DNA of 59,182 nucleotides, from positions 1-59,182 of the forward strand of contig CADECY010000045.1 in NCBI GenBank assembly GCA_902825945.1, read 5' to 3'. Of the stretch, positions 6,556 to 15,779 are shown one piece after another. The notes under the pieces are model-generated. The model ran no database searches. It saw nothing but the letters and a program-made list of their open reading frames with translations, and was not told where the DNA came from. The first letter of the stretch is position 1. The number at the start of each line of letters is the position of its first letter. The position numbers were made by a program, and so were the translations under genes. The DNA is from an uncultured Acidobacteriota bacterium (GTDB lineage: Bacteria; Acidobacteriota; Terriglobia; Bryobacterales; Bryobacteraceae).

Positions 6556-7800
6556 ATGGCGACGCGAGTGATGGTGTATTCGCATGACACCTATGGGCTG
6601 GGCAACATCCGGCGCATGCTGGCGGTGTCGGAGCATCTGCTCGACGCGATTCCCGGCGCTACCGTGTTGCTGGTCACCGGATCACCGATGGTCCAGGAGT
6701 TTCGCATCCGGCCCGGGCTCGACTACATCAAGCTGCCTTGTCTGTCGCGGACCGGACGCGAAGAGTACTCCGCGAAGTCGCTGAGCACCGATATCGGCGC
6801 GCTCATCCGCCTGCGCTCCGGGATCATCGCCGCGGCGGCTCGCGATTTCCAGCCAGATGTCCTGCTGGTGGACAAGAAGCCCGATGGTATCAAACACGAA
6901 CTGGCGCCCGCCCTCGAGTATCTGAAACGCCGGCAGAAGCGGTGCCGGATCGCATTGGTCCTGCGCGACATCCTCGACGCTCCCGAGGTCACGGCCGCGA
7001 TGTGGGAAGAGCGCGGATACTCCAGAATTCTGGATGAGTTCTTTCAGGCGCTTCTGGTGTTGGGATCAGCCGATGTATTCGACGCGGCCGCGGAATATCG
7101 CTTTCCGCCCGCTATCCGCGACATGACCGAATACTGCGGCTATGTGCGGCGCCCATCGCCCACCGGTGGAGTCGAGGCGCTGCGAAATCGACTGCTCGGC
7201 GACGGTGAGCGGCGGCTCGTGCTGGTGACGCCCGGAGGTGGTGAAGACGGCTTCCACCTGCTTCGGAACTACGTGGCCGGTCTACAGTGGCTGCCCGGTA
7301 CACATACAGTCATCGTCAGCGGGCCCGAGATGCCGGCGGCGCAGCGCGAATCCGTAATGCGCGCTGTCGCTGGGAATCCGAACGTGACGATGACGGAGTT
7401 CACCGGCGAATTGCTGCGCTACATGGCCGCGGCGGACGTGATCGTCTCGATGGCGGGCTACAACACGATTTGCGAGATTCTTTCTCTGAACAAGCGCGCG
7501 GTCACGGTGCCCCGCGTGCGCCCGGTGATCGAGCAATGGATCCGCGCCGAGCGGCTCGCACGGCTCGGACTGGTGGAGAACCTATCGCCGGATTCGCTCA
7601 CGCCGCGTTTGCTCGCCGACGCGGTGAACCGGCAGTTGAACGCTCCGCCGCTTCCGTCCGTCGAGACGGTGATCGACATGGATGGATTGCGTGCCGTGGC
7701 TCGCTGGGTGCGAACCGGGCCGCCCGTGGCCGAACAAGTGGAGCCGGAAGAATTACTCCCGAGGAGAACAGTGTGGGACCCCGCGTTGCTTACGTTCTGA
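6556..7800 (+). CDS. MurG-like (COG4671-type) glycosyltransferase, first gene of the polysaccharide operon
   Basis: A 414-residue GT-B fold glycosyltransferase, cytoplasmic, expected to move a sugar from a nucleotide donor to a growing lipid-linked or polymer acceptor. The N-terminus MVYSHDTYGLGNIRRMLAVS is the acceptor-side start characteristic of the COG4671 group; the C-terminal half carries the donor-site pattern (VIVSMAGYNTICEILSLNKR, residues about 295-315, and VPRVRPVIEQWIRAERLARLG). Donor and acceptor are unknown. An AGGAG site precedes the ATG by seven bases. It overlaps the next gene by 28 bases. A paralogue with the same layout lies further along the same operon at 13928. Confidence 0.82.
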   Translation: MATRVMVYSHDTYGLGNIRRMLAVSEHLLDAIPGATVLLVTGSPMVQEFRIRPGLDYIKLPCLSRTGREEYSAKSLSTDIGALIRLRSGIIAAAARDFQPDVLLVDKKPDGIKHELAPALEYLKRRQKRCRIALVLRDILDAPEVTAAMWEERGYSRILDEFFQALLVLGSADVFDAAAEYRFPPAIRDMTEYCGYVRRPSPTGGVEALRNRLLGDGERRLVLVTPGGGEDGFHLLRNYVAGLQWLPGTHTVIVSGPEMPAAQRESVMRAVAGNPNVTMTEFTGELLRYMAAADVIVSMAGYNTICEILSLNKRAVTVPRVRPVIEQWIRAERLARLGLVENLSPDSLTPRLLADAVNRQLNAPPLPSVETVIDMDGLRAVARWVRTGPPVAEQVEPEELLPRRTVWDPALLTF

Positions 7801-9107
7801 AGGCCTTCGGCCGCACGTCGGAAACGTTCATCACGAACGAGATTCACTTGCTCGAACAACTCGGGCTGCCGTTGCGGCTGTTCTCGCTCAAGACGCTGGC
7901 CGGCCAGAAGAAGCACGGTTCACTCGCCGCGATTCAATCGCCGGTCTCTTATCTGCCGGAAGCCGATGAACTCTCTGACTTCAGCTTCGCCCGCTGGCTG
8001 TGGCGCAACTTGCCGAAGTTCGCCGCGGCTCACCGTCGAGTGGCGGCTGCCAAGCCGGCGCTCTATGCCGGCGTGCTCGCCGAAGCGCTGGCGATGTGTG
8101 TTCGATATCGAGCGCACTGGTGGTCGCTTCCGCGCAAGGTCTTTTTCAAGGAGTTCCTGCAGGCGGGCTGGATCGCTGACCGGCTCCGGGAAGAGCCGGA
8201 AGTGGTCCACCTGCATGCGCACTTTTGCCATGGCGCCACGACAGTAACGATGTTCGCCGCACGGCTGGCCGAATTGCCATTCAGCTTCACCGCGCATGCC
8301 AAGGATATCTATCTGGGCGAGTTGAATCCCGGTGATCTGCTGCCTTTGAAGATGAGCCGCGCCGAATTCGCCGTCACGTGCACGGGCGCCAACAAGACAC
8401 ACCTCGATTCGATCCGGCCGGTAGGTGCCGCGCCGGTGCATGCGATCTATCACGGTCTCGACACGGAGCTGTTCGCTCCGGCGCGCGCCGCGGAATCGCA
8501 CCCGCCGCGGATTCTTTCCGTGGGCCGCTTCGTCGAGAAAAAAGGCTTCACCTATCTGGTGGACGCGTGCGCACAACTGCGCGATCGCGGCCATCAATTC
8601 GAATGCGTGATCGTCGGCGGCGCCGATGCCTATCAGGCGAAGGTCGAAAAGGCGATCGCCGATCACCGGCTCGAGGGAATCGTCAAGTTGCGCAATGCGG
8701 TGACACAGGAAGAACTGCGTGGAATCTACGCGGGCAGCTCGATCTTCGCGTTGCCATGCCAGGTGCTCGACAACGGCGATCGCGATGGAATTCCGAACGT
8801 GCTCGCCGAAGCGATGGCGATGAGACTCGCGGTGGTTTCGACCAACATCTCCGGCATCCCGGAGATCGTCGAATCTGGCCGCAACGGAATCCTGGTTCCT
8901 CCGCGGGATGCCGCGGCCCTGGCGAACGCGCTGGCGGGATTGCTCGACGAACCCGCGCGCCGGCGTCAACTGGGAGTGGCGGCTCGCGCCACGATTCTCG
9001 ACGTGTTCGACTCGCGACGCAACACTCGCACCCTCGCGGAGCTCTTCTTCGAACGGATCGGGCGGCCCGAACCGGCCGGGCGGGAGGCAGTATCGTGCTC
9101 GCGGTAG
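7773..9107 (+). CDS. GT4-family glycosyltransferase
   Basis: A 444-residue retaining GT-B glycosyltransferase. The C-terminal Glycos_transf_1 domain is clear: SVGRFVEKKGFTYLVDA (about residues 248-265) and the EX7E-type donor site around EAMAMRLAVVSTNISGIPEIVE (about residues 346-368), with LPCQVLDNGDRDGIPNVLAE before it. The GTG at 7773 is taken as the start because GAGGAG lies six bases upstream and the protein then opens with VGPRVAYVLKAFGRTSETFI, typical for the family; the same frame runs open further upstream only as a shadow of the preceding gene. It overlaps both neighbours, so it is translationally coupled within the operon. It probably adds one sugar of the repeat unit; specificity cannot be told. 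Confidence 0.88.
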   Translation: MGPRVAYVLKAFGRTSETFITNEIHLLEQLGLPLRLFSLKTLAGQKKHGSLAAIQSPVSYLPEADELSDFSFARWLWRNLPKFAAAHRRVAAAKPALYAGVLAEALAMCVRYRAHWWSLPRKVFFKEFLQAGWIADRLREEPEVVHLHAHFCHGATTVTMFAARLAELPFSFTAHAKDIYLGELNPGDLLPLKMSRAEFAVTCTGANKTHLDSIRPVGAAPVHAIYHGLDTELFAPARAAESHPPRILSVGRFVEKKGFTYLVDACAQLRDRGHQFECVIVGGADAYQAKVEKAIADHRLEGIVKLRNAVTQEELRGIYAGSSIFALPCQVLDNGDRDGIPNVLAEAMAMRLAVVSTNISGIPEIVESGRNGILVPPRDAAALANALAGLLDEPARRRQLGVAARATILDVFDSRRNTRTLAELFFERIGRPEPAGREAVSCSR

Positions 9108-10675
9108 CGCCGGTGTGGTTTCCCATTCTCGACGCGGAACAGAGCTCCCGAGAGATTGTAGAGGCGATTCTCGAAGACCGGTTCGTCTTCAACGGTGAAG
9201 AGTTCATCCTGCGCCCCGGCTTCGACTGGACCGCGAATCCGTCACACGATATCGAGTGGCAGATTCTGCTGCACAAGTTCTACTACGCGCCCGGCCTCGG
9301 CGCGGCATGGCGCGAAACAGGCGACTCTCGCTATGTGCGCAAGTGGATGGAGTTGACGGGCTCCTGGATCGCGCAGGTCCCGGCCGGCATGTTGCCGAGC
9401 GATGTCGCGGGCCGGCGAATCCAGAACTGGATCTCCGCGTGGCACTATTTCGCGGATGCGCCGCAGGTGACGCTCGCGTTCCGGCGCGCGTTTCTCGATT
9501 CGTTGCAGTTGCAGGTGAAGTGGCTGCGTTCGAACCTGACGCCGGCGCGAAATCACCGAACGCTCGAACTGTTGGCGCTATTCCTGGCGGCTGTGGCTTT
9601 CCCGGATGAGCGGGGTGCCGGGGAGTTGCTCGAATTCGCAAAAGACGCCCTTGCTGACAACCTGGGGTCTGACATTCGCCCCGATGGGGTTCATTGTGAG
9701 CAATCCACTGACTACCACCACATCGTTTTGCGCAATGCACTCATCGCGCGGAGGCTCGCGGACCTCAATGGCATTCGAATGCCGGCGGAGTTCGATGCCG
9801 CGATTCGCCGCGCGCTCGAGTTCGCGCTTTTCATCCACCGCCCTGACGGCCTGATCCCCTCGTTGAGCGATGGCGACACGGGATCGTACCTGTCGCTGCT
9901 CGAACAAGGCTACGAACTCTACCGCGACCCGCGCTATCGCTGGGTCGCAACCGCTGGCCGCGCCGGCTCGCCTCCTCGGCAACTCCGCAAGGCTTTTCCC
10001 GATGGCGGCTACTACATCCTGCGCAGTGGCTGGGGCGAAACGGAGCGATTCGAAGATGAGCGATTCCTGGTCTTTGACTGCGGTCCGCTGGGAGATGGCA
10101 ATCACGGCCATCTCGACCTGTTGAGCTTCGAACTCTACGGCTCTGGCCGGCCACTGATCGTGGACCCGGGCCGCTACACGTATGACGAGTCCGGAGATGT
10201 GAACTGGCGGGTGGCGTTCCGTGGGACCGCCTATCACAACACCGTCACTATCGACGGACTCAATCAGACGCGTTACGAATTCCACAAGAGGAAGTTCAAG
10301 ATCCGCGGACCCGAGCCTGTGTTCCAACTGCTGGGCTTCGGTGAGCGCGACGGCTACTCGTTCGTGCGCGGATCGGCGGCCAGTCACGAATATCCGGCGT
10401 TGCATGAGCGCGAGATCCGTATGGTGGGCGGAACGCGGTTCATCGTGATCGACGAGTTGCGCGGCACCGGAGTCCATCGCTACGAACAGATCTTTCATCT
10501 GGCGCCCGGCGCGCGCCCGCACGTGCACATCGCCCAGATGCAGCCGTGCGAAGCCTCCGAAGAGCAAGGCTGGGTCTCGCCCACCTACGGTATCCGGCAC
10601 GCCGCTCCGGTGTTGAAGTTTGCGCGCACCGGTTCGAACGTCCGCTTTGAAACCCATATCGAGGTGATTCCTTGA
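9095..10675 (+). CDS. Heparinase II/III-family polysaccharide lyase
   Basis: A 526-residue protein with an N-terminal alpha/alpha-toroid (heparinase N-domain: FNGEEFILRPGFDWTANPSH, then WQILLHKFYY) and a C-terminal heparinase II/III beta-sandwich. The hallmark GDGNHGHLDLLSFELYGSGR (Asn336, His337, His339) followed by PLIVDPGRYTYD is present. Members break uronic-acid-containing chains by beta-elimination. No signal peptide is visible, which is unusual for a scavenging lyase and fits a role in trimming or editing a polymer made by the same operon. GTG at 9095 has GGGAGG upstream and overlaps the previous gene by 13 bases. Substrate is inferred only from family and from the epimerase next to it. 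Confidence 0.85.
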   Translation: MLAVAPVWFPILDAEQSSREIVEAILEDRFVFNGEEFILRPGFDWTANPSHDIEWQILLHKFYYAPGLGAAWRETGDSRYVRKWMELTGSWIAQVPAGMLPSDVAGRRIQNWISAWHYFADAPQVTLAFRRAFLDSLQLQVKWLRSNLTPARNHRTLELLALFLAAVAFPDERGAGELLEFAKDALADNLGSDIRPDGVHCEQSTDYHHIVLRNALIARRLADLNGIRMPAEFDAAIRRALEFALFIHRPDGLIPSLSDGDTGSYLSLLEQGYELYRDPRYRWVATAGRAGSPPRQLRKAFPDGGYYILRSGWGETERFEDERFLVFDCGPLGDGNHGHLDLLSFELYGSGRPLIVDPGRYTYDESGDVNWRVAFRGTAYHNTVTIDGLNQTRYEFHKRKFKIRGPEPVFQLLGFGERDGYSFVRGSAASHEYPALHEREIRMVGGTRFIVIDELRGTGVHRYEQIFHLAPGARPHVHIAQMQPCEASEEQGWVSPTYGIRHAAPVLKFARTGSNVRFETHIEVIP

Positions 10676-11679
10676 GATTCGATATCCCCGCGTCATTCCG
10701 GCGTTTTCTCGTTACCGGCGGAGCTGGCTTCATCGGCAGCCATGTCGTCGACCGGCTGTTGGTGCATCCTGGTGTGGAACGCGTCACGGTGGTGGACGAG
10801 TTCAACGACTACTACGATCCGCGCACCAAGTGGAACAACATCGCGGGCCACCTTATCCATCCCGCCTACCGTCTGGTGACAGCCGACATCCGCGATCGCG
10901 ATCGCTTGGCTCGTTTGGCTCGCGAAGAGAAGTTCGATTGCGTGATCCATCTCGCGGCGCGGGCTGGCGTGCGGCCGTCGCTTTCCGAAGCTCGCCTCTA
11001 TCACGAGGTGAACACAGGCGGAACATTGAACCTGCTCGAACTCGCGCGCGACTTTCAATGGAAGCATTTCATCTTCGCGTCGTCGAGTTCGGTCTACGGG
11101 CCAGTGGCCATGCCTCCGTTTCGCGAAGACGCGCCGCTGATGCCGGTCTCTCCCTATGCGGCGACGAAGGCGGCCGGCGAGTTGCTGGTCCATTCGTTTT
11201 CGCATCTCTATGGAATTCGCGCTGTCTGTCTGCGATTCTTCACGGTATATGGCCCGCGCCAGCGGCCCGATCTCGCGATCCATAAGTTCTCGAGAGCGAT
11301 TCTCGAAGGCCGGCCCGTCCCGATGTTCGGCGATGGCTCCACGCTGCGCGACTACACCTATATCGACGACATCCTGCAAGGGATCGGCGGCGCGATGCGA
11401 TACTCGGCCAACGGTGCAACGAGCTTCGAGGTGGTGAACCTCGGCGAATCGCAATGCGTGACGCTGAGCCGGTTGCTCGCGGTGATCGAGGCGGCTGCCG
11501 GCAGGAAAGCGATCATCGACCGTCAACCCGAACAGCCCGGCGATCTGCCACTGACACATGCCGATATCTCGAAGGCACGGCGGTTGTTCGGTTACCGGCC
11601 CACGACGGCGATCGAGACGGGCGTCGAACGCTTCGTCGAATGGCTGCGCGCGGGCGAGATCCGCGCGATTGCCGCGTGA
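10672..11679 (+). CDS. UDP-glucuronate 4-epimerase-like NDP-sugar epimerase
   Basis: A 335-residue short-chain dehydrogenase/epimerase. It has the NAD-binding GGAGFIGSH (residues 16-24), the catalytic YxxxK (Tyr162, Lys166) with SSSSVYG before it, and TLRDYTYIDDI typical of the UDP-glucuronate 4-epimerase branch; VVDEFNDYYDPRTKWNNI also matches that branch. It would turn UDP-glucuronate into UDP-galacturonate in the cytosol, giving the operon a uronic-acid donor, but closely related enzymes act on UDP-glucose or GDP/TDP sugars. It starts with TTG in a four-base overlap (TTGA) with the lyase gene, a sign of coupling. Family certain, exact substrate inferred. Confidence 0.85.
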   Translation: MRFDIPASFRRFLVTGGAGFIGSHVVDRLLVHPGVERVTVVDEFNDYYDPRTKWNNIAGHLIHPAYRLVTADIRDRDRLARLAREEKFDCVIHLAARAGVRPSLSEARLYHEVNTGGTLNLLELARDFQWKHFIFASSSSVYGPVAMPPFREDAPLMPVSPYAATKAAGELLVHSFSHLYGIRAVCLRFFTVYGPRQRPDLAIHKFSRAILEGRPVPMFGDGSTLRDYTYIDDILQGIGGAMRYSANGATSFEVVNLGESQCVTLSRLLAVIEAAAGRKAIIDRQPEQPGDLPLTHADISKARRLFGYRPTTAIETGVERFVEWLRAGEIRAIAA

Positions 11680-11687
11680 GGCGCGCG

Positions 11688-13931
11688 ATGAACGACGCAC
11701 GTCTGCCACAGCTCGAAACGGTGCTCGATCCGGGCGCGATGCTCGGTGTACTCGCCACCGAATGCCTGTCGCCGGGCTTCGAGGCTCGCTCTTGCCGCGT
11801 CTCGCATGTCCGCTACAAACCGGGCCGGAATTGTTTGATCCGCTACGATCTCACGATCGCCGGCGCGCGCGGAGCCGAAACGGAGCAAATCCTCTGCGGA
11901 CGTGCTTATTCGCCGGGTGAGAGCGAACCCCGCTGGCTCAAGGCGTTGGAGGCTCCGATGGTGGATGTCCCCGCCGGGCGTCCGGTGGTGCACATTCCCC
12001 GCCTGAGCATGGTGGTGTGGAGCTTTCCGAACGAGCGGAAACTGCGTGGGCTCGAACTGCTGCTCGATCCGCAATGGCTGCGAGAGACCGCCCTGCCGGC
12101 CATTCTTGGGGCAAGTGTGGCGGACGTTTCCAGCGAGATGGTCCGCTACATCCCAGAGCACGGCTGTACGGTGCGTGTCCGCGCGGAACTGACCGATGGC
12201 TCTTGCATCGTTCTCTTTGGAAAGATCCACGCTGGTTCAGAGGGCGAGCGCACATACGAATGGAGCCGTGCGCTCGGCCGGCGCGTTTGGCATCAGCCTG
12301 AGCACCGGATCCTTTGGCAGCAGGCGATTCCCGGGCGAAGCGCGACACTGACCGATCCGCTCGAATCGTGCGCGCGGGCGCTCGCGGCGCTTCACGCGGC
12401 TCCGCTCGAACTCTTTCCGGCAGAGCCCGGTCCGGAGGGCGGAGAGACGCCGTTACTCACTGAAATCGCGCGGCGGCTGCCGCCGCCGTCAACAGTCGCC
12501 ACACTGCATGGCGACCTGCACCTCAAGAACTTTCTCATCGAGGGTGATCGCGCGGAGTTGATCGATCTCGACACGCTTCGCGCCGGAGATCCCCATGAAG
12601 ATCTGGGCAGCTTCGCGGCCAGCCTCTACCATCGCGCCTTGCTCGGTGAGGCTTCGGTGGAGGCGGTGGAGGCCGCGATCGCCCTATTCGTAAAGGCGTA
12701 TCGCGAGAATGTATCCTGGACGGTCGATGACGACACGGTCGCATTGCAAACCGCGCGGGCATTGATCGTCGAGCGCGCGCGGCGGGCGGTGACGCGGCGT
12801 AAGGGCGATGTCGTCGAGCAGCTACTGGCGATCGCTGAGAGGCTGGTTGCGGGCACACAATCGCCGCTCGGGCTACTTCATGAACATCGCGCCTGGGTGG
12901 CCTCGCGGCCTGGCAGCGTGCTCGATGTCCACTACCGGACCTGGAAGCGCGCCTGGCGCGGTTCGTACGCGACTGTCGCTTGGCGAGATGCGAATGGCAT
13001 CGTGGTCGAGCGGTCGGACCAAGGGTTGCAGTGGCGATTCCCGCACGACGCGGCGGTTCCGTGGATGGCGGAGGCCGCCGATCCCGAAGCCGTGCGAAAG
13101 CATCTACCCATCGCGGCTGATCGCGTCGAAGTCGAGGTGCTCAACTATCGCCCCGGCAATCGCGTCACGGCGCGTTATCGGATCGAGACCGGGCAAGGCG
13201 AACGCGTCATTTACGGCAAGTGCTATTCCGACGATCGCGGCATACGGGTGCATGAACGCTTTCTCGCACTTGCCGAGCGCGGATTTCCGATGCCCGCGGC
13301 GCTCGGCTACTCGGCCGCGATTCGTACGGTGTGGCAAGAGGCCTTTCCCGGCCGTCCGTTCGATTGCGCTTCCGATGGATCGCTGATCGCGGGTGCGGCG
13401 GCGCGGCTGCGGTTTCTGCATGAAAGCGGAATCGATTGCCCCGCGCGGATGACAGTTGCGGCCCAGTATGCGGACATGGCGAAAAAGATGGCCAAGCTCG
13501 CGAGCGTGTTACCGATGCACGAAATGCGGTTAAGGACGCTGGTCTCGAAGCTTGCTTCGATGATGGCGCGCCTCGAGAGCATTCCGGTTTCCGTGGTGCA
13601 TGGTGACTTCCACGCGCGCCAACTGATGGTGAGCGGAACCGGCGTGGCATTGTTCGATTTCGACGAGATCGCGGCGGGTGATCCGGTGGAGGATTTCGGC
13701 CACTTCATCGCGGATCTCCATGGCGAGTCGAGCAGCGATGCCCGGCGCCTCGGGATGGCGCTCATCGCTGCCTATGAGTCGCAAGCACGGTGGCGAGTTC
13801 CTTCTGGAAGGCTCGCTTGGCACACGGCGGTTCAGTTGTTGACCCGCGCGTATCGGTGCCTGTTGCAACTCAAGCCAGATTTCGAGGATCGCGTGGAGCG
13901 CCACATCCGGCTCGCGGAGGAATCGCTGTGA
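11688..13931 (+). CDS. Tandem aminoglycoside-phosphotransferase (APH)-fold protein, two kinase domains
   Basis: A 747-residue protein that is two APH-fold kinases in one chain. The first half (about 1-400) has HGDLHLKN (from His274) and LIDLDTLRAGDPHEDLG; the second (about 415-747) has HGDFHARQ (from His638) and LFDFDEIAAGDPVEDFG. In the second copy the usual metal-binding Asn of HxDxxxxN is Gln645, as also seen in maltokinase-type enzymes. Each half begins with a similar element (RYKPGRNCLIRY and NYRPGNRVTARY), so the gene looks like an internal duplication. APH-fold enzymes phosphorylate small molecules including sugars; placed among glycosyltransferases, a sugar or glycan kinase is the best guess. 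It starts nine bases after the epimerase gene and overlaps the next by four. Confidence 0.8.
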   Translation: MNDARLPQLETVLDPGAMLGVLATECLSPGFEARSCRVSHVRYKPGRNCLIRYDLTIAGARGAETEQILCGRAYSPGESEPRWLKALEAPMVDVPAGRPVVHIPRLSMVVWSFPNERKLRGLELLLDPQWLRETALPAILGASVADVSSEMVRYIPEHGCTVRVRAELTDGSCIVLFGKIHAGSEGERTYEWSRALGRRVWHQPEHRILWQQAIPGRSATLTDPLESCARALAALHAAPLELFPAEPGPEGGETPLLTEIARRLPPPSTVATLHGDLHLKNFLIEGDRAELIDLDTLRAGDPHEDLGSFAASLYHRALLGEASVEAVEAAIALFVKAYRENVSWTVDDDTVALQTARALIVERARRAVTRRKGDVVEQLLAIAERLVAGTQSPLGLLHEHRAWVASRPGSVLDVHYRTWKRAWRGSYATVAWRDANGIVVERSDQGLQWRFPHDAAVPWMAEAADPEAVRKHLPIAADRVEVEVLNYRPGNRVTARYRIETGQGERVIYGKCYSDDRGIRVHERFLALAERGFPMPAALGYSAAIRTVWQEAFPGRPFDCASDGSLIAGAAARLRFLHESGIDCPARMTVAAQYADMAKKMAKLASVLPMHEMRLRTLVSKLASMMARLESIPVSVVHGDFHARQLMVSGTGVALFDFDEIAAGDPVEDFGHFIADLHGESSSDARRLGMALIAAYESQARWRVPSGRLAWHTAVQLLTRAYRCLLQLKPDFEDRVERHIRLAEESL

Positions 13932-15061
13932 AGCCGCGTCTGCTGTTCTACTGCCAGCACGTGCTCGGTATGGGCCACCTGGTGCGAAGCCGCGAGATCG
14001 TGAAGGGGCTCGGCGAATTCGATGTCTGGTTCATCAATGGTGGCGAACCGGTGGACGGCTTCGCTTTTCCGCCGGAAGTGCGCGTGGTGCAACTGCCGCC
14101 GGTCCGGTCGGATGCGGAGTTTCGCGCGATCGATGCCGGTGAGCTGGTCCAAGAGCAGCGCCGCGGGATGCTGCTGCGATTGCTCGAGGAGGTGGATCCC
14201 GACGCGGTGCTGATCGAGATGTTTCCGTTCGGACGCCGCAAATTCGCCTTCGAACTGGTGCCGCTGCTCGAAGAGATCCGGCAGCGCGGGAACCGCACGA
14301 AGGTCATCTCGAGCGTGCGCGACATCCTCGTGAGCAAGCGCGATCAGGCGCGGCATGAGGAGCAGGCGTGCCGGTTGCTCAACGAGTACTTCGACCTCGT
14401 GCTCGTACACTCCGATCCCCGATTTCAACAACTCGGTGAAACGTTTCTGCGCGCGGCCGATCTTCGTTGCCGCGTGGAGTACACCGGCTTCGTGACTGAA
14501 CCCGCGGACCTGCCGCCCGCTCGTATCATCGCCAGTGCCGGCGGTGGCCGGATCGGCTTTCCGTTGCTCGATGCGGCGGTTCGCGCTTGCCGCGAGATCG
14601 CCACGGCGCCCCGTCACGAACTGCACGTATTCACCGGCCCCTACCTGCCGGAAGACGAGTTTCAAGCGTTGCTCGAGATGGCTGCGGCCTGCCCCTGGAT
14701 TCGTGTCGAGCGTTACGCTCCGGATTTCGTTCAGCGCCTTGCCTCGGCCGATCTGCTCATCAGCATGGCCGGCTACAACACCTGCATGAATGTGTTGACC
14801 ACTGGAGTGCGTGCGATCGTGCTGCCGTTCACCGGCAACCAGAACGAGGAGCAGTCGATCCGCGCTCACAAACTCGCTGGACTCGGATGTCTGAGCGTTC
14901 TCGAGCCCTGCGACCTCGAGCCCGAGCTGCTAGCGGCGCGCATCCGGCGCGAGCTGGGAGCGTCTCGCCATGGCAACGCAATCGCACTCGATCTCGACGG
15001 TGTCGCGAAAACGGCCCGGCTCTTGACGGAGGTGGTGCAACCGGAGATGGCCTATGTTTGA
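13928..15061 (+). CDS. Second MurG-like (COG4671-type) glycosyltransferase
   Basis: A 377-residue paralogue of the first operon gene. It opens with RLLFYCQHVLGMGHLVRSRE, the acceptor-side loop of the group, and has ADLLISMAGYNTCMNVLTTG and LPFTGNQNEEQSIRAHKLAG in the donor half. GTG at 13928 is chosen for GGAGGAATC upstream and the GTGA overlap with the kinase stop; an earlier in-frame Met falls inside the kinase gene and has no ribosome site. It probably adds another sugar to the same product; two diverged copies suggest two linkages rather than redundancy. Specificity unknown. Confidence 0.82.
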   Translation: MKPRLLFYCQHVLGMGHLVRSREIVKGLGEFDVWFINGGEPVDGFAFPPEVRVVQLPPVRSDAEFRAIDAGELVQEQRRGMLLRLLEEVDPDAVLIEMFPFGRRKFAFELVPLLEEIRQRGNRTKVISSVRDILVSKRDQARHEEQACRLLNEYFDLVLVHSDPRFQQLGETFLRAADLRCRVEYTGFVTEPADLPPARIIASAGGGRIGFPLLDAAVRACREIATAPRHELHVFTGPYLPEDEFQALLEMAAACPWIRVERYAPDFVQRLASADLLISMAGYNTCMNVLTTGVRAIVLPFTGNQNEEQSIRAHKLAGLGCLSVLEPCDLEPELLAARIRRELGASRHGNAIALDLDGVAKTARLLTEVVQPEMAYV

Positions 15062-15779
15062 TCGTTTGCGCGAGCATCTATCGCGGGAGTTCGCTCCGCA
15101 CGTCTTCTTCTTCCGCGATGACGATGCCGATCGCGATGTGCCGGAACTGCGCCGCCTGCTCGATCTGTTCGGCACGCGTGAGGCGCCGTTGAGTCTCGCC
15201 GTGATTCCGGGAACGCTCACGCCCGAAGGCGCCAGTTTGTTGCGCGCCGCGGCTTCCCGGATGCCACTGGAACTGCATCAGCACGGCTGGATGCATCTGA
15301 ATCATGAACCCTCCGGCCGCAAGTGCGAGTTCGGACCCAGCCGCGAGTACACCCAGCAGCGAGACGACATCGAACAGGGAGCGGTGCGTTTGAAGGACCT
15401 CCTCAATGGCTTCGTCTCGCCCGTCTTTACGCCGCCTTGGAATCGATGCACGGCCTCCACTTGCAGGGCGCTCGCCGATCTCGGCTTCGCTCTACTGTCG
15501 CGGGATCGTTCTCCAGCAATCGATCCGGCGGCGATTCCCGAGATCCCCATCGCGGTGGACATCTTCCATTGGAAACAGGGGCCCCGGCTGAAGAGCGCGG
15601 CGGAGCTCGAGGACGAGATCATCGCGGCGGCAAACGCCACCGGGCCCACGGGAATTCTCCTCCATCACAAGGTGATGAACGGCGAAGCGTTCGAACTGAG
15701 CGAGCAACTGGTTGACGTTCTGCGTGCACACCCGTTCGTGCGCCTCGACACCTGCAAGGGAGCCCATGAAACCCGCTGA
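15054..15779 (+). CDS. Polysaccharide deacetylase (NodB/CE4-like)
   Basis: A 241-residue protein with the NodB-homology layout: RDDDAD (residues 21-26) for the catalytic and metal Asp, LHQHGWMHLNH (His75, His77, His81, His84) for metal binding, FTPPWNR for the substrate groove, and LLHHKVM near the end. It should remove acetyl groups from N-acetylated sugars using a divalent metal. No signal peptide is seen, so it would act in the cytosol on the nascent glycan or on a lipid-linked intermediate. It overlaps the upstream glycosyltransferase by eight bases and the ABC transporter by 14. The motif spacing is not canonical, so a related amidase activity is possible. Confidence 0.78.
   Translation: MFDRLREHLSREFAPHVFFFRDDDADRDVPELRRLLDLFGTREAPLSLAVIPGTLTPEGASLLRAAASRMPLELHQHGWMHLNHEPSGRKCEFGPSREYTQQRDDIEQGAVRLKDLLNGFVSPVFTPPWNRCTASTCRALADLGFALLSRDRSPAIDPAAIPEIPIAVDIFHWKQGPRLKSAAELEDEIIAAANATGPTGILLHHKVMNGEAFELSEQLVDVLRAHPFVRLDTCKGAHETR

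Noticed and set aside
7287..7772. Upstream extension of the GT4 glycosyltransferase
   Set aside because: This part is the out-of-frame shadow of the preceding glycosyltransferase; the GTG at 7773 has a good ribosome site and gives the normal N-terminus.
8378..9094. Upstream extension of the heparinase-like protein
   Set aside because: Arg-rich shadow of the GT4 gene; the GTG at 9095 has GGGAGG and starts the recognised N-domain.
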